From positions 62,001-126,000 of the forward strand of contig JAFZXE010000011.1 of assembly GCA_017616895.1 (NCBI GenBank): a DNA stretch of 64,000 nt, in the 5' to 3' direction. Source of the DNA: Bacteroidales bacterium (lineage in GTDB: Bacteria > Bacteroidota > Bacteroidia > Bacteroidales > P3). Position 1 is the stretch's first letter; each line of letters starts with the position of its first letter. Of the stretch, positions 24,235 to 32,843 are shown one piece after another. The notes under the pieces were generated by a model. That model was not told where the DNA came from, did not search any database, and was given only the letters and a program-made list of their open reading frames with translations. The position numbers were made by a program, and so were the translations under genes.

Positions 24235-24705
24235 ATGATATCAATTCCTCTACAGATAACACCCAAAGGATTTCTTCGTGACGAAACAGTCGAGGATAGT
24301 ATCGGCCACTCGATAGAGCTTCTGATGCAGACGCCGCTGTATGGATGCAAGGCCGACCCACATTATGGGTTTGTGTTCAAGAACCTGAGATTCGAGATAT
24401 TCAACGAGAACGAAGGTACAGTCAACGACGGATTGGCGCCAAACACCGAACAAATACAGGCTATCAAAAACAGCGGCGGCAAAGATCTTTACAAGATAAA
24501 GGTTTCGGGCACGTCAAAGAACATCAACACTTTCGCCACCGAACTACAAAAAGCAATAATCAAGTATGAACCACGGCTCGGCAACATAAGCGTGAGCCTC
24601 TCGTACGTGAGAGAAGAGAAAATGATATATGTGAGCGTGAAAGGTTCTATAATAGAAAGCAACACTCCTTACAAATATGAAACGACGATAAAGATATGGA
24701 ATTGA
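24235..24705 (+). CDS. tssE: T6SS baseplate wedge protein TssE (gp25-like)
   Basis: A 156-aa gp25-family protein: the early DETVEDSIGHSIELLMQTPLYG replaces the usual R..V..I...L..ll.T..G pattern. DPHYGF and LRFEIFNEN follow, then the ATELQKAIIKYEPRLGNISV segment, where the Glu-Pro-Arg of the family is visible, and terminal beta strands. TssE starts sheath polymerisation at the baseplate. A short TTTTTAG-type repeat precedes it and tssF begins 55 bp after it. Confidence 0.88.
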   Translation: MISIPLQITPKGFLRDETVEDSIGHSIELLMQTPLYGCKADPHYGFVFKNLRFEIFNENEGTVNDGLAPNTEQIQAIKNSGGKDLYKIKVSGTSKNINTFATELQKAIIKYEPRLGNISVSLSYVREEKMIYVSVKGSIIESNTPYKYETTIKIWN

Positions 24706-24760
24706 GTCCTTTCTTTTAGTTTCACTTTTCGTTTCAACATTCAACTTTCAATGCAATAAA

Positions 24761-26461
24761 ATGAATATTTTTGAGACAAGGCAACGTGCACAAGAGCTGC
24801 TAAGCGATGCAATAAAGATTTGGCGGCAAAGTCCGCAAAACGAAGCCCTGGAAGGGATGGAAAACGATGCTGTCATGAATCTGCTGATGACAGCCCTTGC
24901 CTTCCAGATGAACGATGCCGACAACGAGATAGAACGCCTGAAGGAGGAAGTGGTGTCCGAGTATATGCGGATGCTGACTCCATACGAGATGGGGCACGCT
25001 GTGCCAGCTTCGGCTGTGGTGGAGGTCTCGTTAAACCGAAATATACCCGAATGGGATGTGGATACAGGCAGCATCTTCAAAATGTCGGGTACGCAATACG
25101 AGTTTATGCCAATTCTGCACACGCGTGTTATTGGCGGTTACGTCAAGTCGGTTACCCGGTTAGACGGCAGACGCTGGAACGTGACATTGGCGTTCAATTC
25201 GCCGGTTCGTAATCTTTCGGGCTTCTCATTCGCCGTGAAAAATATGTTATTCCATGACCTAAAGGTTTCCTACAAAGGGGTATATCTGCCTTTGGTCCGG
25301 CCATGGGACTATGCCCAACTGCCACTTTCCAAGTGTTTCTCGCTCGACACATCGCTCTATAACGACTCTCGGGTTTATGACGCATCTATGGTTGCTATGG
25401 ACATTTTTGCCAAGCAAAACGTCAGGATGTACTGTGTGAAGAACCACGATGCATCGCGCTATATGCCCGACGAAATGGATGAAGTGAACCTTGTGTTTGA
25501 GTTTGCTGGTCTCGCAAAGAATTTCATATTCGACAAGAAACAGTTGTCTATCAACAGTGTTCTTTTGGCCGAAGCACAACTGAACCTCACCACGCTTTCG
25601 AGTGAATATCCAATGACCCGAGTTGCCGGAAGCGATATGGATGCCGGCTGTCAGTTTTTACACTTGGTGCGCCCATCGGAAGAGCAAATTTACACGAAGG
25701 AACGGGTGGAAGTGAGACGCGTTATGGGAGACCGCTTCAATCAGGGTAGCCTGTTACGCCTGCTTTCGAGCCTTATAAACAAATACAACACCGATTTCTA
25801 CGCTTTTCAGAGCAACAAAGCCCTGTCTGACGACGGCACTATACACACATTGCAAGATATTCTATCGAGACTTATGAGCGTCTGTCAGAGTGACAAGCAG
25901 CAAAGTCTTGAAGGTGTGTATCTGTTGCTACACAGCGACACCATCGGTTCGGGCAGCAAACTCTCAACGGAGGTACGCTACCTTACCACACACGGCGCTG
26001 CCGTCAACAGCTTGCTTTCGACAAGCTCGTCGTTCGAGATTCCTGCTCCGTTTGACGGCACAAGTGTACGTCCAATAACCGACCCGATGCCAGGTCTTGA
26101 TGAAATCGGCGACAAGGCGTGTGAAGAAAGCTTGATGCGCTACCACGTCATCACTAACGACCGCATTGTTACGCCGGCCGACATAAAGACTTTTTGCTAC
26201 AACGAGTTAATGACACGATACAGCATCGACCGCACGATGGTGAAAAGTCTAGATGTAAGCCGACGTATTCAGCAGGACCCTCACGGGTGCGGTTACGAGA
26301 TAGTTGCCGAAATAGTGCTCGCCGCCACTTCCACTGTGAAACGCAGTTTCGAAGAGAAAATACCATACGTTGAACAGTTGCTTCAGAAGATGATGGAGGT
26401 GAGAAGTTCGGGCGTTTATCCAATTATGGTCAATATCGTGGTCGAGGGAAGTAATCAATAG
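24761..26461 (+). CDS. tssF: T6SS baseplate component TssF
   Basis: A 566-aa TssF. It has the N-terminal helical part (ARQ-like TRQRAQELLSDAIKIWR), the conserved EYMRMLTPYEMGHAVPASA segment corresponding to the family's YP motif, the GSIFKMSG/YEFMPI beta region, a middle LDTSLYNDSRVYDASMVAMD region, and a C-terminal TPADIKTFCYNELMTRYSID stretch. TssF and TssG form the baseplate wedge. The next gene, encoding the ubiquitin-like protein, starts 59 bp later on the same strand. The conjugation genes are therefore embedded in, not merely beside, the T6SS operon. Confidence 0.9.
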   Translation: MNIFETRQRAQELLSDAIKIWRQSPQNEALEGMENDAVMNLLMTALAFQMNDADNEIERLKEEVVSEYMRMLTPYEMGHAVPASAVVEVSLNRNIPEWDVDTGSIFKMSGTQYEFMPILHTRVIGGYVKSVTRLDGRRWNVTLAFNSPVRNLSGFSFAVKNMLFHDLKVSYKGVYLPLVRPWDYAQLPLSKCFSLDTSLYNDSRVYDASMVAMDIFAKQNVRMYCVKNHDASRYMPDEMDEVNLVFEFAGLAKNFIFDKKQLSINSVLLAEAQLNLTTLSSEYPMTRVAGSDMDAGCQFLHLVRPSEEQIYTKERVEVRRVMGDRFNQGSLLRLLSSLINKYNTDFYAFQSNKALSDDGTIHTLQDILSRLMSVCQSDKQQSLEGVYLLLHSDTIGSGSKLSTEVRYLTTHGAAVNSLLSTSSSFEIPAPFDGTSVRPITDPMPGLDEIGDKACEESLMRYHVITNDRIVTPADIKTFCYNELMTRYSIDRTMVKSLDVSRRIQQDPHGCGYEIVAEIVLAATSTVKRSFEEKIPYVEQLLQKMMEVRSSGVYPIMVNIVVEGSNQ

Positions 26462-26520
26462 CAACAAATTAATGTTTGAAGATTGTACCAAAAGATAACA
26501 ACATCACAATATAACACAAT

Positions 26521-26838
26521 ATGGAAGATTTCTTTCTGAACATCGTTTACAAGAACAAGACAGTGAAATTCCGCGTAGCCAATCCCGAGGCGCCGTTGGG
26601 GACGCTGCTAACAAACTTGCGTCACGCAATCGGCAACGATGGCAAACTCATTTTCGACTTTCCGTCGATAGACTCGACAGGAGCCCCTCTTGACTATTTC
26701 TTCGCAAAAGAGGACTCTGCAGTGCATGAGTTGCGTGTTATGCGCCCCCGCATCGGCAATGCCGAACAGACCTTGGCTGACTACAATGTCCAAAACGGAG
26801 ATACGGTTTCATTAATTCCAGATCCGTTTCCGGGTTGA
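26521..26838 (+). CDS. Ubiquitin-like beta-grasp protein
   Basis: A 105-aa protein with the layout of a ubiquitin-like beta-grasp: strand FFLNIVYKNKTVKFRV, helix PLGTLLTNLRHAIGN, strand GKLIFDFPSI, then SAVHELRVMRP and the final QTLADYNVQNGDTVSLI, which is the classic 'tLxdyxIxdGdtvxLi' ending of ubiquitin folds. The C-terminus is IPDPFPG, ending on a single glycine with no residues to trim. An exposed terminal Gly is what an E1 would adenylate. It lies between tssF and the E2-like gene. A purely structural Ubl is the alternative. Confidence 0.78.
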   Translation: MEDFFLNIVYKNKTVKFRVANPEAPLGTLLTNLRHAIGNDGKLIFDFPSIDSTGAPLDYFFAKEDSAVHELRVMRPRIGNAEQTLADYNVQNGDTVSLIPDPFPG

Positions 26839-26908
26839 TGCCACAGATGGTGGCCATAGATACACAGGAGGTCAGGATAGTTTAGTAAAAGATATTTTAT
26901 AATAACTA

Positions 26909-27478
26909 ATGCAAATCAAGGATTTCGATATAACCAAGTTCACCGGTCGCAACCGACGGCTGCTCTACGAGTGGCAGAAGTTGGAGTATGCCTGCCAAAA
27001 CCGTGATTTCAAAATCGAAATTATTGACACGAACACCTTCGGTTTGCCAACAAGTTATCTTGTAGTTTATAATATTCACAGCATCTGCGGTGTCACCAAC
27101 ATCGACCAGCTTAACCAGGCCGGGGTTGTGAATGAACCGATTTTCGCCGACAGTTTCAGTATGCGAATCGACCTCCCCGAAAACTACCCGTGTGTGGATG
27201 GCAGTCCCCAGTTCCGTTTCCTAACTACTGATGCTAATGGCAATGCACTAGAGCATCCTTGGCATCCGAATATCCGTTGGGCTGGCAGTTTCGCAGGACG
27301 TGTATGTGTCAATATGGCAGACACCTATACTGATTTAGTCTGGGGGGTTGAGCGTGTTGCCGGCTACCTGAGGTATGAGTGCTATCATGCACTTCCTGAA
27401 CCTCCATACCCAGAGGACCAGTCGGTTGCAGCTTGGGTAATCAGACAGGCCGAACCAAACGGATGGATACCCTTTTGA
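26909..27478 (+). CDS. E2 ubiquitin-conjugating-like protein (UBC fold)
   Basis: A 189-aa protein with the E2 signature order: an N-terminal helix (NRRLLYEWQKLEYACQN), strands ending in FSMRIDLPENYPCVDGSPQFRF (the 'I.fP..YP...P...f' core), the HPN motif at 119-121 followed by GRVCVNM with the candidate catalytic cysteine at 133, and the downstream VWGVERVAGYLRYE helix. In E2s this Cys takes the activated Ubl from E1 as a thioester and passes it to a substrate. HPN-to-Cys spacing is about 12, close to the usual 8. It has no signal peptide, so it is cytoplasmic. The gene lies 70 bp after the Ubl gene. Confidence 0.85.
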   Translation: MQIKDFDITKFTGRNRRLLYEWQKLEYACQNRDFKIEIIDTNTFGLPTSYLVVYNIHSICGVTNIDQLNQAGVVNEPIFADSFSMRIDLPENYPCVDGSPQFRFLTTDANGNALEHPWHPNIRWAGSFAGRVCVNMADTYTDLVWGVERVAGYLRYECYHALPEPPYPEDQSVAAWVIRQAEPNGWIPF

Positions 27479-27545
27479 GTCTTTTGTTTCAAGTTTTTAG
27501 CCCATTGAAAATAATACATACTTTAATGTACGTCTGTCAAGAAAA

Positions 27546-28709
27546 ATGAAACGCATGAAAATATTCAATTTAACCGTTGCAATTATGGTTTCGTTACTGA
27601 ACGTCTCAATGATGCAAGCACAAACCACCAAAAACATCTCCGTATCAGATAATGAATCATACACGGACCATATTGCCTTGAGTAACGACACTAAGGATAT
27701 GGACTTGATGGTTAAGTTTGTGTTTAACGAAGAAAAAAACACTCTAACCGTCAGTCTTATTTCGTACAGGACACTTTTTGTTTTCTGGGACAACGCAAGA
27801 TACAAGAAAGCGATAAAACACCGTCGCATAAAACCAGATAATCTGCCATACGTGGTGAGCAGCAATCCTGGCGACCAGTTCAGAGTTACCCGAACATTCC
27901 GCAAGACCATTCCCAAACCCCGCCGAAAACAAATTCTCAAAAAGTGGATAGAAGTGAGCGGACTTCAACCTATCGATAAAGAATTGATGATGGTGAACGA
28001 CTTTATCGAACAGACGTTTGACATACAGGGAAAACTCGGCGTAGTAACTGTTCGGTTGCGCGATGTTATGCTCCTCGACGAGGTTAAGAAAAAATCTTCG
28101 TCAAGCCGCTATGACATAACATACGGAAGAGACCTGAACATAACCTACAAGGTGTCCCTACAGCGTAACCCATGCTTCGGTCTTGACGAAGAGATTGCGT
28201 CTTCAGCCAACTCACTTGAAGCAATAAGTAAGAGTTATGCCACACTGCGTAAAACGGCAGATAAAGTATCAAACGATGAGAGCCACAAGGTTTTTATTGA
28301 TATGAAGGCGACACTGATAGAACAGTTCCCCAAGAATACCACTGCAAGCCGATGCGCTGATATCCAACAGTCTCGTGACAAGTACAACCAAATAGTTGAC
28401 TCCATACAGGCACTTGATACAAAAATTGACGCTGTGGCGGCATCCGGTGCGGCTGGGCCAATGGTCGATGGTGGAGGATTAAATGCCAGGGAAATACTAT
28501 CCAATGCCCGTATATTGGACAATACTGTCTCGCGGTGGCTTGCCAGCCGTGATCCCGCCGAGCGTGCCGACTTGGTGGCTCAGGGTCGCAGTATCATAAA
28601 GGACATAAACACTCTGATAAGCGGCAGATATGGACAGACCAGCGAAGAAAAAAATGCAATTACGGTTTTCCGCAAGGCTGAAAAATATTTCAACAAAGTA
28701 TGCAAATAA
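27546..28709 (+). CDS. Periplasmic T6SS-locus protein, candidate envelope component
   Basis: A 387-aa protein with a signal peptide (MKRMKIFNLTVAIMVSLLNV, probable cleavage at MQAQ). An N-terminal beta domain (~30-190, with LMVKFVFNEEKNTLTVSLIS) is followed by a helical C-terminal part (~210-385) containing a flexible AASGAAGPMVDGGG linker. No enzymatic motif was seen. Position after the E2 gene and overlap with the next membrane protein suggest a part of the trans-envelope complex that T6SSiii systems build from TssN-TssR. I cannot say which member, and the assignment is inferred. Confidence 0.6.
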   Translation: MKRMKIFNLTVAIMVSLLNVSMMQAQTTKNISVSDNESYTDHIALSNDTKDMDLMVKFVFNEEKNTLTVSLISYRTLFVFWDNARYKKAIKHRRIKPDNLPYVVSSNPGDQFRVTRTFRKTIPKPRRKQILKKWIEVSGLQPIDKELMMVNDFIEQTFDIQGKLGVVTVRLRDVMLLDEVKKKSSSSRYDITYGRDLNITYKVSLQRNPCFGLDEEIASSANSLEAISKSYATLRKTADKVSNDESHKVFIDMKATLIEQFPKNTTASRCADIQQSRDKYNQIVDSIQALDTKIDAVAASGAAGPMVDGGGLNAREILSNARILDNTVSRWLASRDPAERADLVAQGRSIIKDINTLISGRYGQTSEEKNAITVFRKAEKYFNKVCK

Positions 28710-29617
28710 GATATAAAAAGCATGGGCTCTTGATGGTCAGGTTGAAACTGGTGGTGGTTTTTATCATCTCCCTGTTTTTTAATATTCAATCAGACACCGT
28801 TTCTGCTCAGGATGAATCTATGATAGATCCGTTCCGCGAGCAGCAGTTGTCAGGTCGTATGATTCAATTCATCGACGATTTCAATCGCCTATACACTTCC
28901 GATGGTATGCGTTTTGGCCGTGCCATGTCCGATTTTGAATCAGCGACCCATGTTCAGGTTGTCGGACAGAAGATACGAATGTTGAATAATAGTTTTCAGT
29001 CACTTGATTTCAGGTGGAATGCATTTGTACAGTCCGAGCAAGTCGAAATCGCCGAGAGTGAAGAACTTATGGATTTGATGACAAAGGTTCAGCAGCTTAA
29101 ACAGGCTGTTGGCGACAGTATAGCGGCTCAGCAGAACAAGTGCGACGCAGTGGCTGACTTTATTGAAGCTGAGCGCTATCTTGCCTCTCAGGACACCATA
29201 TACAAGGAGCTCTATAAGAAGGCGCGGAATCTTTCTTTAGTTAAACAGTTGGCCCCTCAGCTGGAAAAAGTAAAAAATGAGGAAAAATCGGCATTTGAGA
29301 AGATAGAAACAAGCTATGGCAAATCAAGAGAGGCTGCGCAGCTCATACCGCAACTGAATACTCGCGCTGACTGTTTAGAAGAGCGGTACTTGGCACTAAA
29401 GTCTATTTCCGGCAAAATCCAGGCAATGGAGTACAAGCCTTTAATAGAACGAGCCAAGGACTACCTGATGGGATTGGCATGTGTGTCGGTGATTCTCATA
29501 TTTTTCAATATGATCGTAACAAAAATTAAAGCAGCAAAAAAAGCCCGCGAGATGCTGAAAAAACAGAAAGAGCTGCTCTCAAGAAACAACAATAACAGTG
29601 AATATCCCACGATATAA
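28700..29617 (+). CDS. Membrane-anchored coiled-coil protein of the T6SS envelope
   Basis: A 305-aa protein overlapping the previous gene by 10 bases, so translation is probably coupled. It has an N-terminal signal or anchor (VRLKLVVVFIISLFFNI, then VSAQDES), a long periplasmic coiled coil (~60-250, e.g. LMDLMTKVQQLKQAVGDSI), one transmembrane helix near 255-275 (MGLACVSVILIFFNMIV) and a short basic cytoplasmic tail (KIKAAKKAREMLKKQKE). This suits a periplasm-spanning strut of the T6SSiii membrane complex. The ATG at 28733 is an alternative start. Homology to TssO or TssP was not established. Confidence 0.62.
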   Translation: MQIRYKKHGLLMVRLKLVVVFIISLFFNIQSDTVSAQDESMIDPFREQQLSGRMIQFIDDFNRLYTSDGMRFGRAMSDFESATHVQVVGQKIRMLNNSFQSLDFRWNAFVQSEQVEIAESEELMDLMTKVQQLKQAVGDSIAAQQNKCDAVADFIEAERYLASQDTIYKELYKKARNLSLVKQLAPQLEKVKNEEKSAFEKIETSYGKSREAAQLIPQLNTRADCLEERYLALKSISGKIQAMEYKPLIERAKDYLMGLACVSVILIFFNMIVTKIKAAKKAREMLKKQKELLSRNNNNSEYPTI

Positions 29618-29690
29618 TAATATGGTGAAGGATTCCTTAATCACAGGAAATTCAATTGACAACTAATTCTGACAATCAAACAATAACGCA

Positions 29691-32039
29691 ATGTCAATAC
29701 GAATCTTACTATCCAGAATCGCAATAGTATTCAGTTTGGTCTGTGTCACAGCGTGTGGCAAGTTCGACAAAACTTTGGACGACAACGTTGATCCCGATAT
29801 TCTTTCTCATCTGTTTGAAAAAAAGGATGAGAAAATCAAAGTTGTGGACGTTGAATTTGCGACCGACTATAAAACATTCACAGTCTCCACTGATGTCGAG
29901 CATGATGTAGGCTATCACGAACTCAAGGATTCAACAAAAGTCCGTGTGGAGGTCAAGGAAACCATTGAAGGTGTTGGAATGGCCAGATTCACAACCCCTC
30001 GTTTAAAAGAAATAAAAAACATTGAGGCAGAAAGTGTTTCTCAACTGGGTATAAAAATGCTGGTTTTAATAGACCGTACACTTCCTCAATCAAATCTTGA
30101 TGCACTACGGTCTCTTGTATTGGAGATGAAAACCACCTTTACTGGAGACAATTTGTATGTCGCCTTTATGGATAGCAATAGCGTATCCGAATCTATGTTG
30201 GCTTCCGATTATGTGCTTGACAATTATTTTGTCAAGTCTCGCTCTAATCATGTGTGCCTATACAGGTCGATACTCCAGAAGAGCCAAGAAATGTTGCAGA
30301 GAGATAATTGTTGGATGGATGCCACAAAACTGGTTTTGCTCACTTTCTCAAATGAAAAAGTCTATCAAGACGGCAGTGACGAACCTCTTGATCCGAACCA
30401 TTTCCTGTTCCAAGAGCAACTGACAGACAGGGATTTTGAACTTGACGACACGTCGTTTGTCGCCTACTACGCCAGTATGAACACCTTGCAAAACGGAGAT
30501 GACGATTATGCAAAAAACATTCTGCGCATTTTTTGTACAAACACAGGTGGTCAATATATCGACAATTTCAACTGGGTGTCATTTAAACGTGACATGTACC
30601 GAACCCTGAATATTATCACCCCAGACAATGAGTTTCTATTTGAGAACCCAGACAACAAAGTCTATCGAGGCGACAATAAACGGCTGATGGTCAGCTTCTA
30701 TGATATTAAAGCCGACACCCTTATGGCATCGTTCACGGCTTCTATCAACAAAGGAGAGATGTTCGATCCGATAATAGTCAACGAACAACCATTTCACCAT
30801 ATCATCATTCAAGGCATCATACTTGGAATATTCCTTATAGCTTTAGTTTATCTTGCTATACAAATAATAGTTCCATTCGTCTCGTATTGCATTTTTCGCC
30901 GCAGGTATGTCGTAAAATACACTGGACGTGGCATGTGTTTTGACAGCAAGCCTGTTGGAGAGTGCTGTTATCTATGCAAAGCACCTTTTGAAAAAGGCGA
31001 TGATATTGTTGTCAAGTGTGAGCACACTACACACAAAACTTGTTGGGATGAAAACTCGTACCACTGCCCTGAATACAGCGACCGCTGCAAACATGGCTCG
31101 CACTACTACAATGTTCACAAAATCCATGACCCACGGAATGCCCCTTATTACCTGAAATGGCTTTTGGTTGCCATCGCAGCATCGGTATTTTCTTGGCTGA
31201 TTTTCCTTATGTATGTGCATTTTGACTACTATTCAAACCTTTACCCCTTCGCTCATTCTTCAGTCACCCAGCCCCCATTCCTCGGTCTTTCCATTGCTTT
31301 TTTCCTTACGTTAGGGCTCTCGGCCCTTGCATTGCGTCGCAGGACAAACATTCGTGCTGCGCTTTCTGTGACTCTTCGCGCTGTTATCGCTGCCGTAGGA
31401 TGCTATCTTTCGTTCATGGTCATCAACTTGATTATCTTCATTTTCAACATCAATAATTATACTTTTCTAATCAATTGGATACCTTGGACTTTGTCGGGAT
31501 TTATTATTGCTGCATGCACCACCTTCGCCACAAGCATACGTCACAGCCGTTGGATTCTTCTGGCAAGCGTATTGGTCGGATTTCTGTCCATGTATGCCTG
31601 GAACACTCTTTTCTGCTTCTTCGAACTTGACTTCAGGCTCTTCACTCTTCTAAGTTTTGTCATATACTGTATAGGTCTTGCCCTGGCCATCGCCGTTGCT
31701 GCCCCTCGTTCCGAACGCTATTTCTTAAAGGTTCAAGGGGCTGTCAAAACTATGGATATCGCCCTCTACAAATGGTTCCGCAACAATCCAGACCGTGTTG
31801 TGACGATAGGCAAATCTGTTGATTGCTCTCTGCAGCTTTCGTGGGACCTACAAGGCGAAGTCGCTCCTGTGCAGGCCGAGATACGTATGCGCAAACGTTC
31901 TCCATACCTCATCCCTATTGAGCCCGGTGTATATATGCGCGGCAAAAAACTCCGTGTAAACAAAAAATACCGTCTCTTCCACGGACGTACCTTCACTATC
32001 GGCCAAACAAATTTCACCTACGTTGAAAAAGACCGTTAA
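29691..32039 (+). CDS. Polytopic lipoprotein with vWA-like, RING-like and FHA domains
   Basis: A 782-aa protein. The lipobox VTAC puts a lipidated Cys at 22. Residues ~25-360 are periplasmic and include a vWA-like segment (IKMLVLIDRTLPQSNLDALR). TM1 is at ~370-398. A cytoplasmic cysteine/histidine finger follows: C426, C429, C443, H445, H448, C451, C459, C466, the C3H2C3 order of RING-H2 domains (last spacing 6 instead of 2). Six more TM helices lie at ~487-671. A C-terminal FHA domain (~700-780) contains VTIGKSVDCSLQLS, a phosphothreonine-binding fold. Both soluble domains face the cytoplasm by this topology. T6SSiii TssR is known to me as vWA-bearing and TssN as polytopic, so this may be a fused TssR/TssN-like anchor. 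The RING makes it a candidate E3 for the nearby E1/E2/Ubl. Confidence 0.72.
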   Translation: MSIRILLSRIAIVFSLVCVTACGKFDKTLDDNVDPDILSHLFEKKDEKIKVVDVEFATDYKTFTVSTDVEHDVGYHELKDSTKVRVEVKETIEGVGMARFTTPRLKEIKNIEAESVSQLGIKMLVLIDRTLPQSNLDALRSLVLEMKTTFTGDNLYVAFMDSNSVSESMLASDYVLDNYFVKSRSNHVCLYRSILQKSQEMLQRDNCWMDATKLVLLTFSNEKVYQDGSDEPLDPNHFLFQEQLTDRDFELDDTSFVAYYASMNTLQNGDDDYAKNILRIFCTNTGGQYIDNFNWVSFKRDMYRTLNIITPDNEFLFENPDNKVYRGDNKRLMVSFYDIKADTLMASFTASINKGEMFDPIIVNEQPFHHIIIQGIILGIFLIALVYLAIQIIVPFVSYCIFRRRYVVKYTGRGMCFDSKPVGECCYLCKAPFEKGDDIVVKCEHTTHKTCWDENSYHCPEYSDRCKHGSHYYNVHKIHDPRNAPYYLKWLLVAIAASVFSWLIFLMYVHFDYYSNLYPFAHSSVTQPPFLGLSIAFFLTLGLSALALRRRTNIRAALSVTLRAVIAAVGCYLSFMVINLIIFIFNINNYTFLINWIPWTLSGFIIAACTTFATSIRHSRWILLASVLVGFLSMYAWNTLFCFFELDFRLFTLLSFVIYCIGLALAIAVAAPRSERYFLKVQGAVKTMDIALYKWFRNNPDRVVTIGKSVDCSLQLSWDLQGEVAPVQAEIRMRKRSPYLIPIEPGVYMRGKKLRVNKKYRLFHGRTFTIGQTNFTYVEKDR

Positions 32040-32150
32040 CTTTGTTCGATGATTAGTAAATCAATGTATGACTGATATCGTTAAAGTATAATGTCAGATA
32101 TGCAGACATACGGGTTACCCTATTGATAATCCACATCTTACAAACGGCAC

Positions 32151-32789
32151 AAATTTATCCTCTTGGATGAACTACCTGAATTTAAGCGCACTGCGCTTGA
32201 AGTGCTGCGCCAACCCATGGAGGAACGCCACGTCACTATCAGCCGCGCCAAGACCACCATCGAATACCCAGCCTCCTTCATGCTCATCGCAGCCATGAAC
32301 CCCTGCCCCTGCGGCTACTACAACCACCCCACCATCGCGTGCACCTGCCCTCCAGGCGCCGTCCACCGCTACCTCAACAAAGTCAGCGGCCCACTCATGG
32401 ACCGCATCGACATCCACATCGAAGTAATACCCGTCCCCGTCGCCGAACTCGGCAAGGCTCTCCCCTCCGAACCCAGCGCCGTCATCCGCGAGCGAGTAAT
32501 AGCCGCCCGAGCCATACAGACGGAGCGTTTCAAGAACACCCCAAACGTCCACTGCAATGCCCAGATGACCAGCAAGCTCACCCGCCAGTACTGCCAACTG
32601 TCCGACCAGTGCCGCACCATAATGGAAGCCGCCATGAACCGTCTAGGCCTCTCCGCAAGAGCCTACGACCGCATCCTAAGGGTAGCAAGAACCATAGCCG
32701 ACCTCGAAGCCAACCCCCAAATAACCCCAACCCACCTCTCCGAAGCCATAACCTACCGCTCCCTCGACCGCGACTCCTGGGGCAAGTGA
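32151..32789 (+). pseudogene. comM: Truncated comM/yifB (Mg-chelatase-like AAA ATPase) remnant
   Basis: About 210 codons match the C-terminal part of the YifB/ComM family, starting at the Walker B region (ILLDELPEFKRTALEVLRQP). They continue through the zinc-like MNPCPCGYYNHP...CTC motif and LMDRIDIHIEVIPVP to the normal C-terminal end (AYDRILRVARTIADLE). Full proteins are about 510 aa; the Lon-like N-terminus and Walker A motif are missing. Only 111 bp separate the first matching codon from the stop of the previous gene, with no room for them. ComM helps branch migration during recombination, but this copy lacks its nucleotide-binding loop. A TTG could open a 208-codon frame, but function is unlikely. 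Confidence 0.82.
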
Positions 32790-32816
32790 CATTATCTAAT
32801 AATATCCAAAGACAAG

Positions 32817-32843
32817 AAAGGAGATGCTTAATGCATCTCCTTT
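32817..32843. terminator. Hairpin between convergent genes
   Basis: An 11-bp perfect stem (AAAGGAGATGC with GCATCTCCTTT) has a 5-base loop containing the stop codon of the minus-strand lipoprotein. It lies where the comM remnant and that gene converge. U-tracts are weak on both sides, so terminator activity is uncertain. Confidence 0.5.
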
